In this document: in pieces, positions 33,324 through 42,474 of the stretch
How the letters are laid out: every line of letters begins with the position of its first letter
Position numbering within the stretch: position 1 is the first letter of the stretch
Source: Saccharopolyspora montiporae
Lineage (GTDB): Bacteria; Actinomycetota; Actinomycetes; Mycobacteriales; Pseudonocardiaceae
Direction: 5' to 3'
DNA: 64,000 bases
NCBI RefSeq assembly: GCF_015209505.1
Contig: NZ_JADEYC010000039.1
Span: 1-64,000, forward strand
The notes under the pieces: generated by a model
Told to the model about the DNA's origin: nothing
Database searches by the model: none
The model's input: the letters and a program-made list of their open reading frames with translations, nothing else
Made by a program: the position numbers and the translations under genes

Positions 33324-35366
33324 ATGGCTGCCCTTCGGAGCTATGTCAACGGTGACTGGCACGTCCCGGCGGACGACGGAGTTCCGCTGCGCGACGCCGT
33401 CACCGGTGCGGAGATCGCGCGGATCTCCACTGCGGGCATCGACATGGCCGGTGTGCTCGACTACGGCCGCAGCACCGGGGGGCCTGCGCTCGCGGAGCTG
33501 ACCTTCCACCAGCGCGCTGCGCTGCTCAAGGCGCTGGCGTCCCACCTGCGCGAGCACCGCGAGGAGCTGTACGGGCTCGCCCACCGCGCCGGCGCGACGC
33601 TCGGCGATGCCAAATTCGACATCGACGGCGGCATCGGGGTGCTGTTCAGCTACTCCAGCAAGGGCCGCCGCGAACTGCCCAACAGCACCGTCTACGTGGA
33701 CGGTCCGGTCGAGCCGCTGAGCAAGGGCGGCACGTTCGTCGCCCAGCACGTGTGCACCCCGCTGCAGGGCGTCGCGGTGCAGATCAACGCGTTCAACTTC
33801 CCCGTGTGGGGCCCGCTGGAGAAGTTCGCACCCGCCTTCCTGGCCGGGGTGCCCAGCGTGATCAAGCCGGCCAGCCAGTCGGCGCACCTCACCCACCGGC
33901 TGGTGGAGCTCATGGTCGAGTCCGGACTGCTGCCCGCCGGCTCGCTGCAGCTCATCTGCGGCAGCACGGGCGATCTGCTCGACCACCTCACCGACCAGGA
34001 CCAGGTGGCCTTCACCGGTTCGGCCGCGACCGGCCGCAAGCTGCGCAGTCACCCGGTGGTCAACGCGCAGTCCGTGCGGTTCAACGTCGAGGCCGACTCG
34101 CTGAACTGCTCGATCCTGGGCCCGGACGCCGAACCCGGTACCCCGGAGTTCGACCTGTTCGTCAAGCAGCTGGTCACCGAGATGACCGTCAAGGCGGGGC
34201 AGAAGTGCACCGCCATCCGCCGGGCCCTGGTGCCGGCCGCGCAGATCGACGCGGTGGTCGCCGCGGCCAAGGAGCGGCTGAACAAGGTCGTGGTGGGCGA
34301 CCCCGCCGACCCGGACGTGCGCATGGGCGCGCTGGCCGGGCTCGAACAGCGCGAAGAGGTGCTGCGCTCGCTGAAGTCGCTGCTGGAAGCCGGGGAGCTC
34401 GTGTACGGCGACCCGGACCACTTCGAGGTCACCGGGGCCGACGCCGTCGCCGGCGCGTTCCTGCCGCCGCTGCTGGTGCGCTGCACCGACCCGGACCGCC
34501 CGGAGCCGCACGAGGTCGAGGCGTTCGGCCCGGTCAGCACCGTGCTGCCCTACGAGACGACCGAGCAGGCCATCGCGCTCGCCCGCCGCGGCGCCGGCTC
34601 GCTGGCCGGGTCCGTGGTCACCGCCGACCCCGAGTTCGCCCGGCAGGTGGTGCTCGGCGCCGCGTCCCGGCACGGCAGGCTGCTCGTGCTCAACCGGGAC
34701 AACGCCGCGGAATCCACCGGGCACGGCTCGCCGATGCCGCAGCTGGTGCACGGAGGACCGGGTCGCGCGGGCGGCGGTGAGGAGATGGGCGGCATCCGCG
34801 GGGTGCTGCACCACATGCAGCGCACCGCCGTGCAGGCCGACCCGGGCGTGCTCACCGCGGTGACCGGGCAGTGGGTCGCCGGCGCCGAGCGCCGCAGCAG
34901 CGAGGTGCACCCGTTCCGCAAACACCTCGGCGAACTGCGGGTGGGCCACAGCGTGGTCACCGCACCGCGGGTGGTCACCCTGGACGACGTCGAGCACTTC
35001 GCCGAGTTCACCGGGGACACCTTCTACGCGCACACCGACGAGGACGCCGCCGCGGCCAACCCGTTCTTCGAAGGACGCGTCGCGCACGGCTACCTCGTCG
35101 TCTCGTTCGCCGCGGGCCTGTTCGTGGACCCGGCACCCGGGCCGGTGCTGGCCAACTACGGGCTGGAGAACCTCCGGTTCCTGACGCCGACCTACCCCGG
35201 CGACGAGATCACCGTGACGATCACCGCCAAGCAGATCATCCCGCGGGTCGACGCCGAGCACGGCGAGGTCCGGTGGGATGTGGACGTCACCAACCAGGAC
35301 GGCGCATCAGTGGCCAAGTACGACGTGCTCACCCTGGTGGCCAAGGGAGGCGAGGAGCAGGCATGA
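33324..35366 (+). CDS. paaZ: PaaZ: bifunctional oxepin-CoA hydrolase / 3-oxo-5,6-dehydrosuberyl-CoA semialdehyde dehydrogenase
   Basis: The 680-aa protein fuses an aldehyde dehydrogenase (residues about 1-515) to a MaoC-type (R)-enoyl-CoA hydratase (about 530-680). ALDH motifs are VQINAFNFPVWGPLEKFAPAFLAG, FTGSAATGRKL and the catalytic Cys in KAGQKCTAIRR. The hydratase shows GDTFYAHTDEDAAAANPFFEGRVAHGYLVVSFAAGLF, with the Asp and His expected for ring-opening hydrolysis of oxepin-CoA. The two activities act in sequence. ATG at 33324 has GGAGGAGG about 10 nt upstream. It is the first gene of the rightward paa operon. Confidence 0.95.
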   Translation: MAALRSYVNGDWHVPADDGVPLRDAVTGAEIARISTAGIDMAGVLDYGRSTGGPALAELTFHQRAALLKALASHLREHREELYGLAHRAGATLGDAKFDIDGGIGVLFSYSSKGRRELPNSTVYVDGPVEPLSKGGTFVAQHVCTPLQGVAVQINAFNFPVWGPLEKFAPAFLAGVPSVIKPASQSAHLTHRLVELMVESGLLPAGSLQLICGSTGDLLDHLTDQDQVAFTGSAATGRKLRSHPVVNAQSVRFNVEADSLNCSILGPDAEPGTPEFDLFVKQLVTEMTVKAGQKCTAIRRALVPAAQIDAVVAAAKERLNKVVVGDPADPDVRMGALAGLEQREEVLRSLKSLLEAGELVYGDPDHFEVTGADAVAGAFLPPLLVRCTDPDRPEPHEVEAFGPVSTVLPYETTEQAIALARRGAGSLAGSVVTADPEFARQVVLGAASRHGRLLVLNRDNAAESTGHGSPMPQLVHGGPGRAGGGEEMGGIRGVLHHMQRTAVQADPGVLTAVTGQWVAGAERRSSEVHPFRKHLGELRVGHSVVTAPRVVTLDDVEHFAEFTGDTFYAHTDEDAAAANPFFEGRVAHGYLVVSFAAGLFVDPAPGPVLANYGLENLRFLTPTYPGDEITVTITAKQIIPRVDAEHGEVRWDVDVTNQDGASVAKYDVLTLVAKGGEEQA

Positions 35367-36325
35367 CCGCGATGGCCGAGCTCGGCGAGGCCGAGCTGCA
35401 GCAGCACTTCGACGACCGCGTCGCCAAGGACCAGCGGATCGAACCGCGGGACTGGATGCCCGAGGCGTACCGCAAGACCCTCGTGCGCCAGATCGCCCAG
35501 CACGCGCACTCGGAGATCATCGGGATGCAGCCGGAGGGCAACTGGCTCACCCGTGCCCCGAGCCTGCGGCGCAAGGCGATCCTGCTGGCCAAGGTGCAGG
35601 ACGAGGCCGGCCACGGGCTGTACCTGTACTCCGCGGCCGAATCGCTGGGCGTGGACCGCGGTGAGCTCACCGAAAAGCTCATCGACAGCAGGCAGAAGTA
35701 CTCGTCGATCTTCAACTACCCGACGCTGACCTTCGCTGACATCGGCGTGATCGGCTGGCTGGTCGACGGGGCTGCGATCTGCAACCAGGTGCCGCTGTGC
35801 CGCACCTCCTACGGTCCGTACGCGCGGGCGATGGTGCGGGTCTGTAAGGAGGAGTCGTTCCACCAGCGCCAGGGCTACGAGTCGCTGATGACGATGATGG
35901 GCGGCACCGACGAGCAGCGGGAGATGGTGCAGGACGCCACCGACCGCTGGTGGTGGCCCTCGCTGATGATGTTCGGCCCCCCGGACGGGGATTCGCCGAA
36001 TACCCAGCAATCCATGGCCTGGCGCATCAAGCGGCACACCAACGACGAGTTGCGGCAGAAGTTCGTGGACATGTCCGTGCCGCAGGCCGAGGCGCTCGGC
36101 GTCACGCTGCCCGATCCCGAGCTGCACTGGAACGCCGAGCGGGGGCACTACGACTTCGGCGAACCGGACTGGTCGGAATTCAAGCAGGTCGTGTCCGGCC
36201 AGGGCCCGTGCAACGAGCAGCGGCTGGCCCGCCGCCGCCGGGCGCACGAGGAGGGGCAGTGGGTGCGCGACGCGGCGGCCGCCTACGCCGCCAAGCAGGC
36301 CGCAACCGAGGAGGAGGCCCGATGA
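35363..36325 (+). CDS. paaA: 1,2-phenylacetyl-CoA epoxidase, catalytic subunit
   Basis: The 320-aa diiron monooxygenase subunit uses O2 to epoxidise phenylacetyl-CoA. Diiron carboxylate/His motifs are visible in LLAKVQDEAGHGLYLYSAAESLG (ExxH type) and VCKEESFHQRQGYESL (second ExxH). The N-terminus has IEPRDWMPEAYRKTLVRQI. ATG overlaps the paaZ stop by 4 nt (ATGA) with GAGGAG upstream. It works in complex with PaaC and takes electrons from PaaE. Confidence 0.97.
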   Translation: MTAMAELGEAELQQHFDDRVAKDQRIEPRDWMPEAYRKTLVRQIAQHAHSEIIGMQPEGNWLTRAPSLRRKAILLAKVQDEAGHGLYLYSAAESLGVDRGELTEKLIDSRQKYSSIFNYPTLTFADIGVIGWLVDGAAICNQVPLCRTSYGPYARAMVRVCKEESFHQRQGYESLMTMMGGTDEQREMVQDATDRWWWPSLMMFGPPDGDSPNTQQSMAWRIKRHTNDELRQKFVDMSVPQAEALGVTLPDPELHWNAERGHYDFGEPDWSEFKQVVSGQGPCNEQRLARRRRAHEEGQWVRDAAAAYAAKQAATEEEAR

Positions 36326-36630
36326 GTTCCGACGACAACGGTGCCGCGCGGGCCTGGTGGCCGCTGTTCGAGGTGTTCGTGCGCGGCAAGCGCGGGCTCA
36401 ACCACGTGCACGTCGGCTCGCTGCACGCACCGGACGAGCAGATGGCGCTGCACAACGCGCGCAACCTCTACACCCGGCGCAACGAGGGCGTGAGCATCTG
36501 GGTGGTCAAGGCCGAGGACATCACCGCCTCCAGCCCGGACGAGAAGGATCCGTTCTTCGAGCCCAGCGGGGACAAGGTCTACCGGCACCCGACGTTCTAC
36601 AGCATTCCCGACAACGTTCCGCACATGTGA
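36322..36630 (+). CDS. paaB: 1,2-phenylacetyl-CoA epoxidase, PaaB subunit
   Basis: The 102-aa small subunit reads WPLFEVFVRGKRGLNHVHVGSLHAPDEQMALHNARNLYTRRNEGVSIWVV, the family signature, and ends HPTFYSIPDNVPHM. It is needed for the assembly and activity of the PaaABCE complex. ATG overlaps the paaA stop by 4 nt. Confidence 0.97.
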   Translation: MSSDDNGAARAWWPLFEVFVRGKRGLNHVHVGSLHAPDEQMALHNARNLYTRRNEGVSIWVVKAEDITASSPDEKDPFFEPSGDKVYRHPTFYSIPDNVPHM

Positions 36631-36639
36631 GGTCGGCTC

Positions 36640-37533
36640 ATGTCGTTCGACAACGCCTACGAGGCGCTGACCGCCGCCGATGAGGACGGCGAGGGCCGGT
36701 GGGCCTTCGGCACCGGATTCGACGACCCGCTGGCCGGGATCGACCCGAACCCGCCCGCGGGCGTCGACGGTGCCGAGCTCGCGCGGTATTGCCTGATGCT
36801 CGGCGACGACGCGCTGATCGCGTCGCAGCGGCTGAGCGAATGGGTCACCGCGAGCCCCGAGCTCGAAGACGAACTGGCCCTCGCCAACATCGCCCTGGAC
36901 CTGCTCGGCCAGGCCCGACTGCTGCTGGCCCGCGCCGGCCAGGTCGACGGGACCGGCCGCACCGAGGACGAGCTCGCCTACTTCCGCGAGGAACGGGAGT
37001 TCCGCAACGTGCGGCTGGCCGAACTGCCCAACGGCGACTTCGGGCACACCGTGGCCCGGCTGCTGGTCTTCTCCAGCTGGCGCCTGGCCCTGTTCGACCG
37101 GCTGGTGGTCGGCCACGACCCGATGCTGTCGGCCATCGCGTCCAAGGCGGGCAAGGAACTCACCTACCACCGCGAGTACGCGGCCCGCTGGGTGCTGCGG
37201 CTCGGCGGCGGGACCGAGGAGTCGCACCGCCGGACGCAGCAGGGCCTGCGCGAGATCTGGCCGCTGGTGGACGAGCTGTTCCACGCCGGCGCCACCGAAC
37301 GCCGGATGGTCGACAGCGGCATCGCACCCGACCCGGCCGACCTGCGCCAGGAGTTCGACCAGGTGCTCGCGCAGGTCTGTGGGGCAGCCGGGATCCCGGT
37401 GCCCGCGGACGTCGCTCCGCTGTCCGGGGTCGCCGGCCGGACCGGGCGCGACGGCCTGCACACCGAACACCTGGGGTTCCTGCTCGCCGAGATGCAGAGC
37501 CTCGCCCGCGCGCACCCGGAGGCGACGTGGTGA
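36640..37533 (+). CDS. paaC: 1,2-phenylacetyl-CoA epoxidase, structural subunit PaaC
   Basis: The 297-aa helical ferritin-like protein is the structural partner of PaaA. Family segments are YCLMLGDDALIASQRLSEWVTASPELEDELALANIALDLLGQARLLL and KAGKELTYHREYAARWVLRLGGGTEESHRR. It has an acidic N-terminal extension of about 45 residues. It begins 10 bp after paaB at ATG 36640 with GAGGTC upstream. Confidence 0.95.
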   Translation: MSFDNAYEALTAADEDGEGRWAFGTGFDDPLAGIDPNPPAGVDGAELARYCLMLGDDALIASQRLSEWVTASPELEDELALANIALDLLGQARLLLARAGQVDGTGRTEDELAYFREEREFRNVRLAELPNGDFGHTVARLLVFSSWRLALFDRLVVGHDPMLSAIASKAGKELTYHREYAARWVLRLGGGTEESHRRTQQGLREIWPLVDELFHAGATERRMVDSGIAPDPADLRQEFDQVLAQVCGAAGIPVPADVAPLSGVAGRTGRDGLHTEHLGFLLAEMQSLARAHPEATW

Positions 37534-38042
37534 CCAGCACCCACGTGGACCTGCAGCACGCCAGGGAGGTCGCCGCGACGGTGACCGACCCGGAGCTGCC
37601 GGTCGTGACGCTGGCCGACCTCGGCGTGCTGCGCAGCGTCGAGCTGTCCGAGACCGGAACGGTGGTCGTGTCCATCACGCCCACCTACTCCGGCTGCCCG
37701 GCCATGCACGAGATGCGCACGGAACTGCACGACACACTGACCCGGGCCGGTTTCCACGCCGAGGTCCGCACGGTGCTGGACCCGCCGTGGAGCACCGACT
37801 GGATCAGCGACGAGGGCCGGCGCAAACTCGCCGAGTACGGCATCGCACCACCCGGCACCGCGCCCGCGCGGCCGACCGGACCGGTGCCGCTGGCGCTGGG
37901 TGCGCCGCGGCCGGCCGTGCCGTGCCCGCAATGCGGATCGCGCGATACCGAGGAGCTCTCGCAGTTCAGCTCGACCGCCTGCAAGGCGCTGCGCCGGTGC
38001 CTGTCGTGCCGCGAACCCTTCGAGCACATCAAGGAGATCTGA
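37530..38042 (+). CDS. paaD: PaaD (DUF59/MIP18-like) Fe-S assembly factor
   Basis: The 170-aa protein has an N-terminal DUF59 domain (VTDPELPVVTLADLGVLRSVEL; TPTYSGCPAMHEM) and a C-terminal zinc-ribbon with CPQCGS and CLSC. PaaD is required for maturation of the PaaE Fe-S cluster. GTG at 37530-37532 overlaps the paaC stop (GTGA), with GGAGG upstream. Confidence 0.94.
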   Translation: MTSTHVDLQHAREVAATVTDPELPVVTLADLGVLRSVELSETGTVVVSITPTYSGCPAMHEMRTELHDTLTRAGFHAEVRTVLDPPWSTDWISDEGRRKLAEYGIAPPGTAPARPTGPVPLALGAPRPAVPCPQCGSRDTEELSQFSSTACKALRRCLSCREPFEHIKEI

Positions 38043-38044
38043 CC

Positions 38045-39163
38045 GTGTCCAGTCCCGTTACCGTCGACGAGTCCGCGACCGGCACGGGCGCGAACCGGCG
38101 CCGGCGCAACTCCTTCCACCGGCTGCGGGTGGCCGAGGTCGACCGGCTCTGCGACGACGCCGTGGCGGTCACCTTCGAGGTGCCCCCGGAACTGGCCGAT
38201 GAGTACGACTTCCGGCCCGGGCAGTCGCTGACGCTGCGCCGCGTGCTGGACGGCCGCGAGGAGCGCCGGAGCTACTCGATCTGCGCGGCCCGCGGAACGG
38301 CCCCGCGCATCGGGGTGCGCCTGGTCCCGGACGGGTTGTTCTCCACCTGGCTGGTCAACGAGGTGCGGCCCGGCGACGGGATCGACGTGCTGCCGCCGTC
38401 CGGGTCGTTCTCCCCGGAGCTGGACCGCGACGAGCGGCACGTCCTCGTCGCGGCGGGCTCCGGCATCACCCCGATGCTGTCGATCGCCGCGTCGGTGCTG
38501 CGCGAGACCGGTGCCACGGTGTCCCTGGTGTACGGCAACCGGCGCACCGACACGGTGATGTTCGCCGACGAACTCGCCGACCTCAAGGACCGCTACCGCT
38601 CCCGGCTGGAGCTCGTGCACGTGCTGTCCCGCGAACCGCGCGAGTCCGAGCTGTTCAGCGGCCGCCTCGACGCGGACAAGCTCCGCGACCTGCTCTCGAC
38701 CGTGCTGGACCCGGGCGGGGTGGACCAGTGGTGGCTGTGCGGGCCTTACGGCATGGTCACCGGCGCGCAGGAGGTGCTGGGCGAGCACGGGGTCACCGCG
38801 GGCCGGATCCATCAGGAGCTGTTCTACGTCGACGACCTGCCGCCCGAGCCCGTCCGCCGCGATGAGGGCCCGGGTTTCGACGGGCCGGCCAGCGAGGTCA
38901 CCGTCGTGCTGGACGGGCGTTCCTCGGAGCTGTCCCTGCCGCGCGACGTGCCGGTGCTGGACGCGGCGCAGAAGGCGCGGCCGGACCTGCCGTTCGCGTG
39001 CAAGGGCGGCGTCTGCGGTACCTGCCGGGCCAAGGTCACCGGCGGCGAGGTCACCATGCGGCGCAACTTCGCCCTCGAACAGTCCGAAGTGGACGACGGG
39101 TTCGTGCTGACCTGCCAGTCGCTCCCGGTCACCGATGCGGTCACCATCGACTTCGACGAGTGA
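38045..39163 (+). CDS. paaE: PaaE: FAD/[2Fe-2S] reductase of phenylacetyl-CoA epoxidase
   Basis: The 372-aa protein has a ferredoxin-NADP reductase module (residues about 25-260) with RSYSICA for FAD, AAGSGITPMLS and WLCGPYGMV for NAD(P)H, and a C-terminal plant-type [2Fe-2S] domain with CKGGVCGTCRAKV and a final Cys in LTCQSLP. It delivers electrons from NADPH to PaaA. The start is GTG at 38045 with AAGGAG 8 nt upstream. Confidence 0.95.
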   Translation: MSSPVTVDESATGTGANRRRRNSFHRLRVAEVDRLCDDAVAVTFEVPPELADEYDFRPGQSLTLRRVLDGREERRSYSICAARGTAPRIGVRLVPDGLFSTWLVNEVRPGDGIDVLPPSGSFSPELDRDERHVLVAAGSGITPMLSIAASVLRETGATVSLVYGNRRTDTVMFADELADLKDRYRSRLELVHVLSREPRESELFSGRLDADKLRDLLSTVLDPGGVDQWWLCGPYGMVTGAQEVLGEHGVTAGRIHQELFYVDDLPPEPVRRDEGPGFDGPASEVTVVLDGRSSELSLPRDVPVLDAAQKARPDLPFACKGGVCGTCRAKVTGGEVTMRRNFALEQSEVDDGFVLTCQSLPVTDAVTIDFDE

Positions 39164-39166
39164 CCC

Positions 39167-39200
39167 GCTGCGGGCGCCGGCGCGCACCGGCGTCCGCAGC
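39167..39200. terminator. Bidirectional hairpin between paaE and the LigD-polymerase gene
   Basis: GCTGCGGGCGCCGG (39167-39180) and CCGGCGTCCGCAGC (39187-39200) form a 14-bp stem with one G-T pair and a 6-nt loop, placed exactly between convergent genes. No T tract. It probably terminates both transcripts. Confidence 0.65.
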
Positions 39201-39201
39201 C

Positions 39202-40125
39202 TCACAGCGGAGTCGGATCGGTGTGCAGATCGGCCATCGGGTCTGGCCCGTCGGCCAGCCGCGCGAGCACATCGGCGCTGGTGAACGCGAGATCGGCCGG
39301 TCGGCGGCAGGCCAGCACCTCCGCCCAGGTCACCGGGGTGGACACCGTCGGCTGCGCCCGGGCGCGCAGCGAGTACGGCGCCACGGTGGTCTTGGCCGTG
39401 TTGTTCTGGCTCCAGTCGATGAACACCTTGCCGTGCCGCTCGGCCCGCGCCATCCGGGCCAGCACCCGGTCCGGGGCCGCCGCCGACATCCGCCAGGCCA
39501 GGTCCTTGGCGTACTCGGCCGTGCGCTCCGGGCGGTCGGTGCGCACCGGGCAGTACACCTGCATGCCCTTCGAACCGCTGGTCTTTGGGTACGGGCGCAG
39601 CCCGTCGGCGCCCACCTCCTCGCGCAGCTGCTCGGCCACCCGGCAGCACTCCACGATCGTCGCCGGCTCTCCCGGGTCGAGGTCGAACACGAGCAGGTCC
39701 GGGCAGCGCCGCTCGTCACCCGGGCCGACCGTCCACTGCGGAACGTGCAGTTCCAGCGCGGCGAGGTTGGCCGTCCACACCAGTGTCGGCAGGTCGTCGA
39801 GGCGCACGTGGTGGTTCGTCGCCCTGCCGCGTCCCTGCGCTCCGCTGACCACGCGGGCCGTGGGGACCCAGTCCGGGGCGTGCCGCGAGATGTTCTTCTC
39901 GAAGAAGGACCCGCCACCCACCCCGTCCGGGAAGCGGATCAGCGTCGCCGCGCGCTCGCGCACGTGCGGCAGCAGCGCGGGGGCGACCCGCTGGTAGTAG
40001 TCGAGCACGTCCCGCTTGGCGAACCCGGTCTCCGGGTACAGCACTTTGTCCAGATTGGACAGAGTGAGCCTGCGGCCCTGCACGTCGACCGCCACCTCGG
40101 CGGCCGGTTTCGCGCCGGTGCCCAT
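39202..40125 (-). CDS. LigD-type primase/polymerase domain protein (NHEJ)
   Basis: The 307-aa protein is a stand-alone polymerase domain of the bacterial LigD family (archaeo-eukaryotic primase fold). Motifs are LSNLDKVLYPETGFAKRDVLDYY, FFEKNISRHAPDW, the catalytic LLVFDLDPGE (DxD), PKTSGSKGMQVYCPV and KVFIDWSQNNTAKTTVAPYS. No ligase or nuclease domain is attached. The gene overlaps ku (TGATG), so it presumably fills gaps during Ku-directed end joining. Confidence 0.94.
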   Translation of the reverse strand: MGTGAKPAAEVAVDVQGRRLTLSNLDKVLYPETGFAKRDVLDYYQRVAPALLPHVRERAATLIRFPDGVGGGSFFEKNISRHAPDWVPTARVVSGAQGRGRATNHHVRLDDLPTLVWTANLAALELHVPQWTVGPGDERRCPDLLVFDLDPGEPATIVECCRVAEQLREEVGADGLRPYPKTSGSKGMQVYCPVRTDRPERTAEYAKDLAWRMSAAAPDRVLARMARAERHGKVFIDWSQNNTAKTTVAPYSLRARAQPTVSTPVTWAEVLACRRPADLAFTSADVLARLADGPDPMADLHTDPTPL

Positions 40126-41081
40126 CAGGACGCCTTGCTGCGCCCGCGCGGACCGTGGCTGGCCGCAGCCACCGCCTTCTCCAGCGCGGCCCGGTTCATC
40201 TTCGACCTGCCGCGGATCCCCAGCTTCTTGGCCCGGTCCTCCAGTTCGGCCTTGTTCATCCCGGTGAGCTCCTCGCCGTCGGACCCGCTCCGCGAACGGC
40301 CACCGCGGGCCTGGTCGACGCTGCGTTGCAGCGCCTCGGTCAGATCGATGACATCGGTGGGCGAGGGCGGGGCCTCGGCGGTCTCCGGCTGGTGCCCGGC
40401 TGCCTTCTCGGCCAGCAGCTCCTCGACTTTGGCCGTGTAGGTGTCCGCGTACTTGTCCGGCTCCCAGGACTCGCTCATCGAGTCGATGACCGTCGTGGCC
40501 ATCTGCAGCTCCTTGTCCGAAGGCGCCGCCTGCTCCGCCGAGTCGGAGATGATCTCGGCCGGATCGCGGATCTCGTCGGCGAAGAACAGCGTGTTCAGCG
40601 CCAGCACACCCTCGTCGGCCCGCACCGCGGTGAGGTACTCCTTACCGCGCAGCACGAAGGTCGCGATCCCGGCCTGGTTGGTCTCGCGCATCGCCGCGCG
40701 CAGCAGGTTGTACGGCCGGAACTGCTCCTTGCTGTTCGGCGCCAGCCAGTAGGTCTTCTGGAAGTGCACCGGGTCGATCTCGGCGAGGTCGACGAAGGCC
40801 GTGATGTCGATGGTGCGCGAACGCCCGGGTGCGATCTCGTCGAGCTCGGACGGCTCGACGGTGACCACCGCACCGCCGTACTCGCGGCCCTTGACGATGT
40901 CGTCGTAGCCGAGCTCCTTGCCGGTGCGCTCGTTGACCCGCTTGTAGCGCACGCGGTCGTTGGTGCCGCGTTCGAACTGGTGGAACTGGATGGTGTGGTT
41001 CTCAGTGGCCGCGTACAGGCCGACCGGGATGGTCACCAGCCCGAAGTTGATCGAACCGGTCCAGATCTTGCGCGAGGGCAT
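40125..41081 (-). CDS. ku: Ku DNA end-binding protein
   Basis: The 318-aa bacterial Ku starts SRKIWTGSINFGLVTIPVGLYAATENHTIQFHQF and has the core FQKTYWLAPNSKEQFRPYNLL. The C-terminus (residues about 255-318) has a Rho-N/SAP-like DNA-binding helix pair (MNKAELEDRAKKLGIRGRSKMNRAALEKAV) and ends in a basic tail (HGPRGRSKAS). It binds double-strand breaks and recruits LigD. Cotranscribed with the polymerase-domain gene. Confidence 0.96.
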   Translation of the reverse strand: MPSRKIWTGSINFGLVTIPVGLYAATENHTIQFHQFERGTNDRVRYKRVNERTGKELGYDDIVKGREYGGAVVTVEPSELDEIAPGRSRTIDITAFVDLAEIDPVHFQKTYWLAPNSKEQFRPYNLLRAAMRETNQAGIATFVLRGKEYLTAVRADEGVLALNTLFFADEIRDPAEIISDSAEQAAPSDKELQMATTVIDSMSESWEPDKYADTYTAKVEELLAEKAAGHQPETAEAPPSPTDVIDLTEALQRSVDQARGGRSRSGSDGEELTGMNKAELEDRAKKLGIRGRSKMNRAALEKAVAAASHGPRGRSKAS

Positions 41082-41228
41082 GGCTTCCTCCCCTCACCGG
41101 GTCGCCACCCGTCCACGATGCGAGTCCGCTCGGCTGATCGCAGCACTCGAACGGGTGAGTGGCAGCCTGGATCCCGCCCGATCCGCCTGGCAGGCTGATC
41201 GACGTCCGCGACGGGGGAGGGGCGAGGG

Positions 41229-42434
41229 GTGCGAGCGCTGATCATCGGTGGCGGAGCAGCCGGGGCGACCGCCGCGCTGGCGCTGCGGCAGGCCGGAGTG
41301 CGGACCGTGGTCTGCGAAGCTCGTCCGTCCGGCGGTGCGGACCTCGGCGCGTTTTTGGCGATCATGCCCGGTGGGCTGACCGCGCTGGCGGCGCTGGGCG
41401 CGGAGACGCGCGTGCGCGACGCCTCGTTCCCGGCGACGGACATCGAGGTCCGCGACGCCGACCGCCCCGCCGAACTGCACCGGTCGGACGGAACCCGGGT
41501 CCGCCCGCGCACCCTCACCCGCGCCGCGCTCTACCGGGAGCTGCAGGCCGAGGTACTCGACCGCGGCGCGGAGCTGCAGCACGGACGCAGGCTGGTCGGT
41601 GTCGAGCACCGCGGCGACGGCGTCGAAGCCCGGTTCGCCGACGGAAGCGCGCAGCACGCCGACCTGCTCGTCGGCGCCGACGGACTGCGTTCCGCGGTGC
41701 GCCGGATGCTCGACCCGGCCGCGCCGGAACCCGCCTACGCGGGCATCAACGTCGTCTACGGCAGCGCGCGGGAGGTCCCGGACCCCTTCCCGGACGGGTA
41801 CCGGATGATCTACGGCAGCCGCTGCTACGTCGGCTACACGACGGCACCGGACGGGACCACCTGGTGGTTCGCCCGGATCCCGCGGCCGGAACTGACCCGC
41901 GACGAACTGGACGGCAACGGCCCGCAGGACTGGAAGCGCCTGGTCCTGGACCACCTCGGCGACGACCGGACACCCGCGGCCGGGGTGGTGCGCGCCTCCG
42001 GGAACGACGTGCTGGCCGTCAACGCGCGGCAACTGCCGAGCACCCCGGTCTGGCACGACGACCGCACCGTGCTCGTCGGCGATGCCGTGCACGCCTGCTC
42101 GCCGGCCGCCGGCATCGGCGCCACCCTCGCGTTCGAAGACGCGGTCGTGCTCGGCAAGTGCCTGCGCGACGTACCCGGAACGACCGCGGCGCTGCACACC
42201 TACGAACGGGTCCGGCGCGACCGGGTCGAACAGCTCGTGGCGGCAGGTGCCGGGCAGGCGCACACCTCCGCTCACCGTTTCGCGGGCACTTCCTCGGCGG
42301 GCGCGGACGCCGGCGGCGGCCACCACGCCGACTGGGCATCGCCCGTCCACGCAGGTCGTGCGACACCCGAACCCCACCGGGCGGACCCGGGTGGGTCGAC
42401 CCCGCGGGGCCACCCGGGACAATGGGGGCACTGA
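41229..42434 (+). CDS. FAD-dependent monooxygenase (PHBH/UbiH type)
   Basis: The 401-aa class A flavoprotein monooxygenase has the Rossmann motif LIIGGGAAGATAALAL, the DG motif LLVGADGLRSAVRRML and the GD motif VLVGDAVHACSPAAGIGATLAFEDA. The last 55 residues are Gly/Ala/His-rich and look disordered. The start is GTG at 41229 after a GGGGAGGGGCGAGG stretch. It likely hydroxylates an aromatic substrate or a drug. The DHA2 pump gene starts 40 bp after it, so the two may act together in detoxification. Confidence 0.85.
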   Translation: MRALIIGGGAAGATAALALRQAGVRTVVCEARPSGGADLGAFLAIMPGGLTALAALGAETRVRDASFPATDIEVRDADRPAELHRSDGTRVRPRTLTRAALYRELQAEVLDRGAELQHGRRLVGVEHRGDGVEARFADGSAQHADLLVGADGLRSAVRRMLDPAAPEPAYAGINVVYGSAREVPDPFPDGYRMIYGSRCYVGYTTAPDGTTWWFARIPRPELTRDELDGNGPQDWKRLVLDHLGDDRTPAAGVVRASGNDVLAVNARQLPSTPVWHDDRTVLVGDAVHACSPAAGIGATLAFEDAVVLGKCLRDVPGTTAALHTYERVRRDRVEQLVAAGAGQAHTSAHRFAGTSSAGADAGGGHHADWASPVHAGRATPEPHRADPGGSTPRGHPGQWGH

Positions 42435-42474
42435 CCGAACCTGGTCGGGTCGTCGTCGCCGAACGGAGGAGCGC

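Noticed and set aside
33261..35261. 666-codon minus-strand frame opposite paaZ
   Set aside because: It is a shadow frame: the paaZ translation shows clear ALDH and MaoC motifs, while the antisense frame has none.
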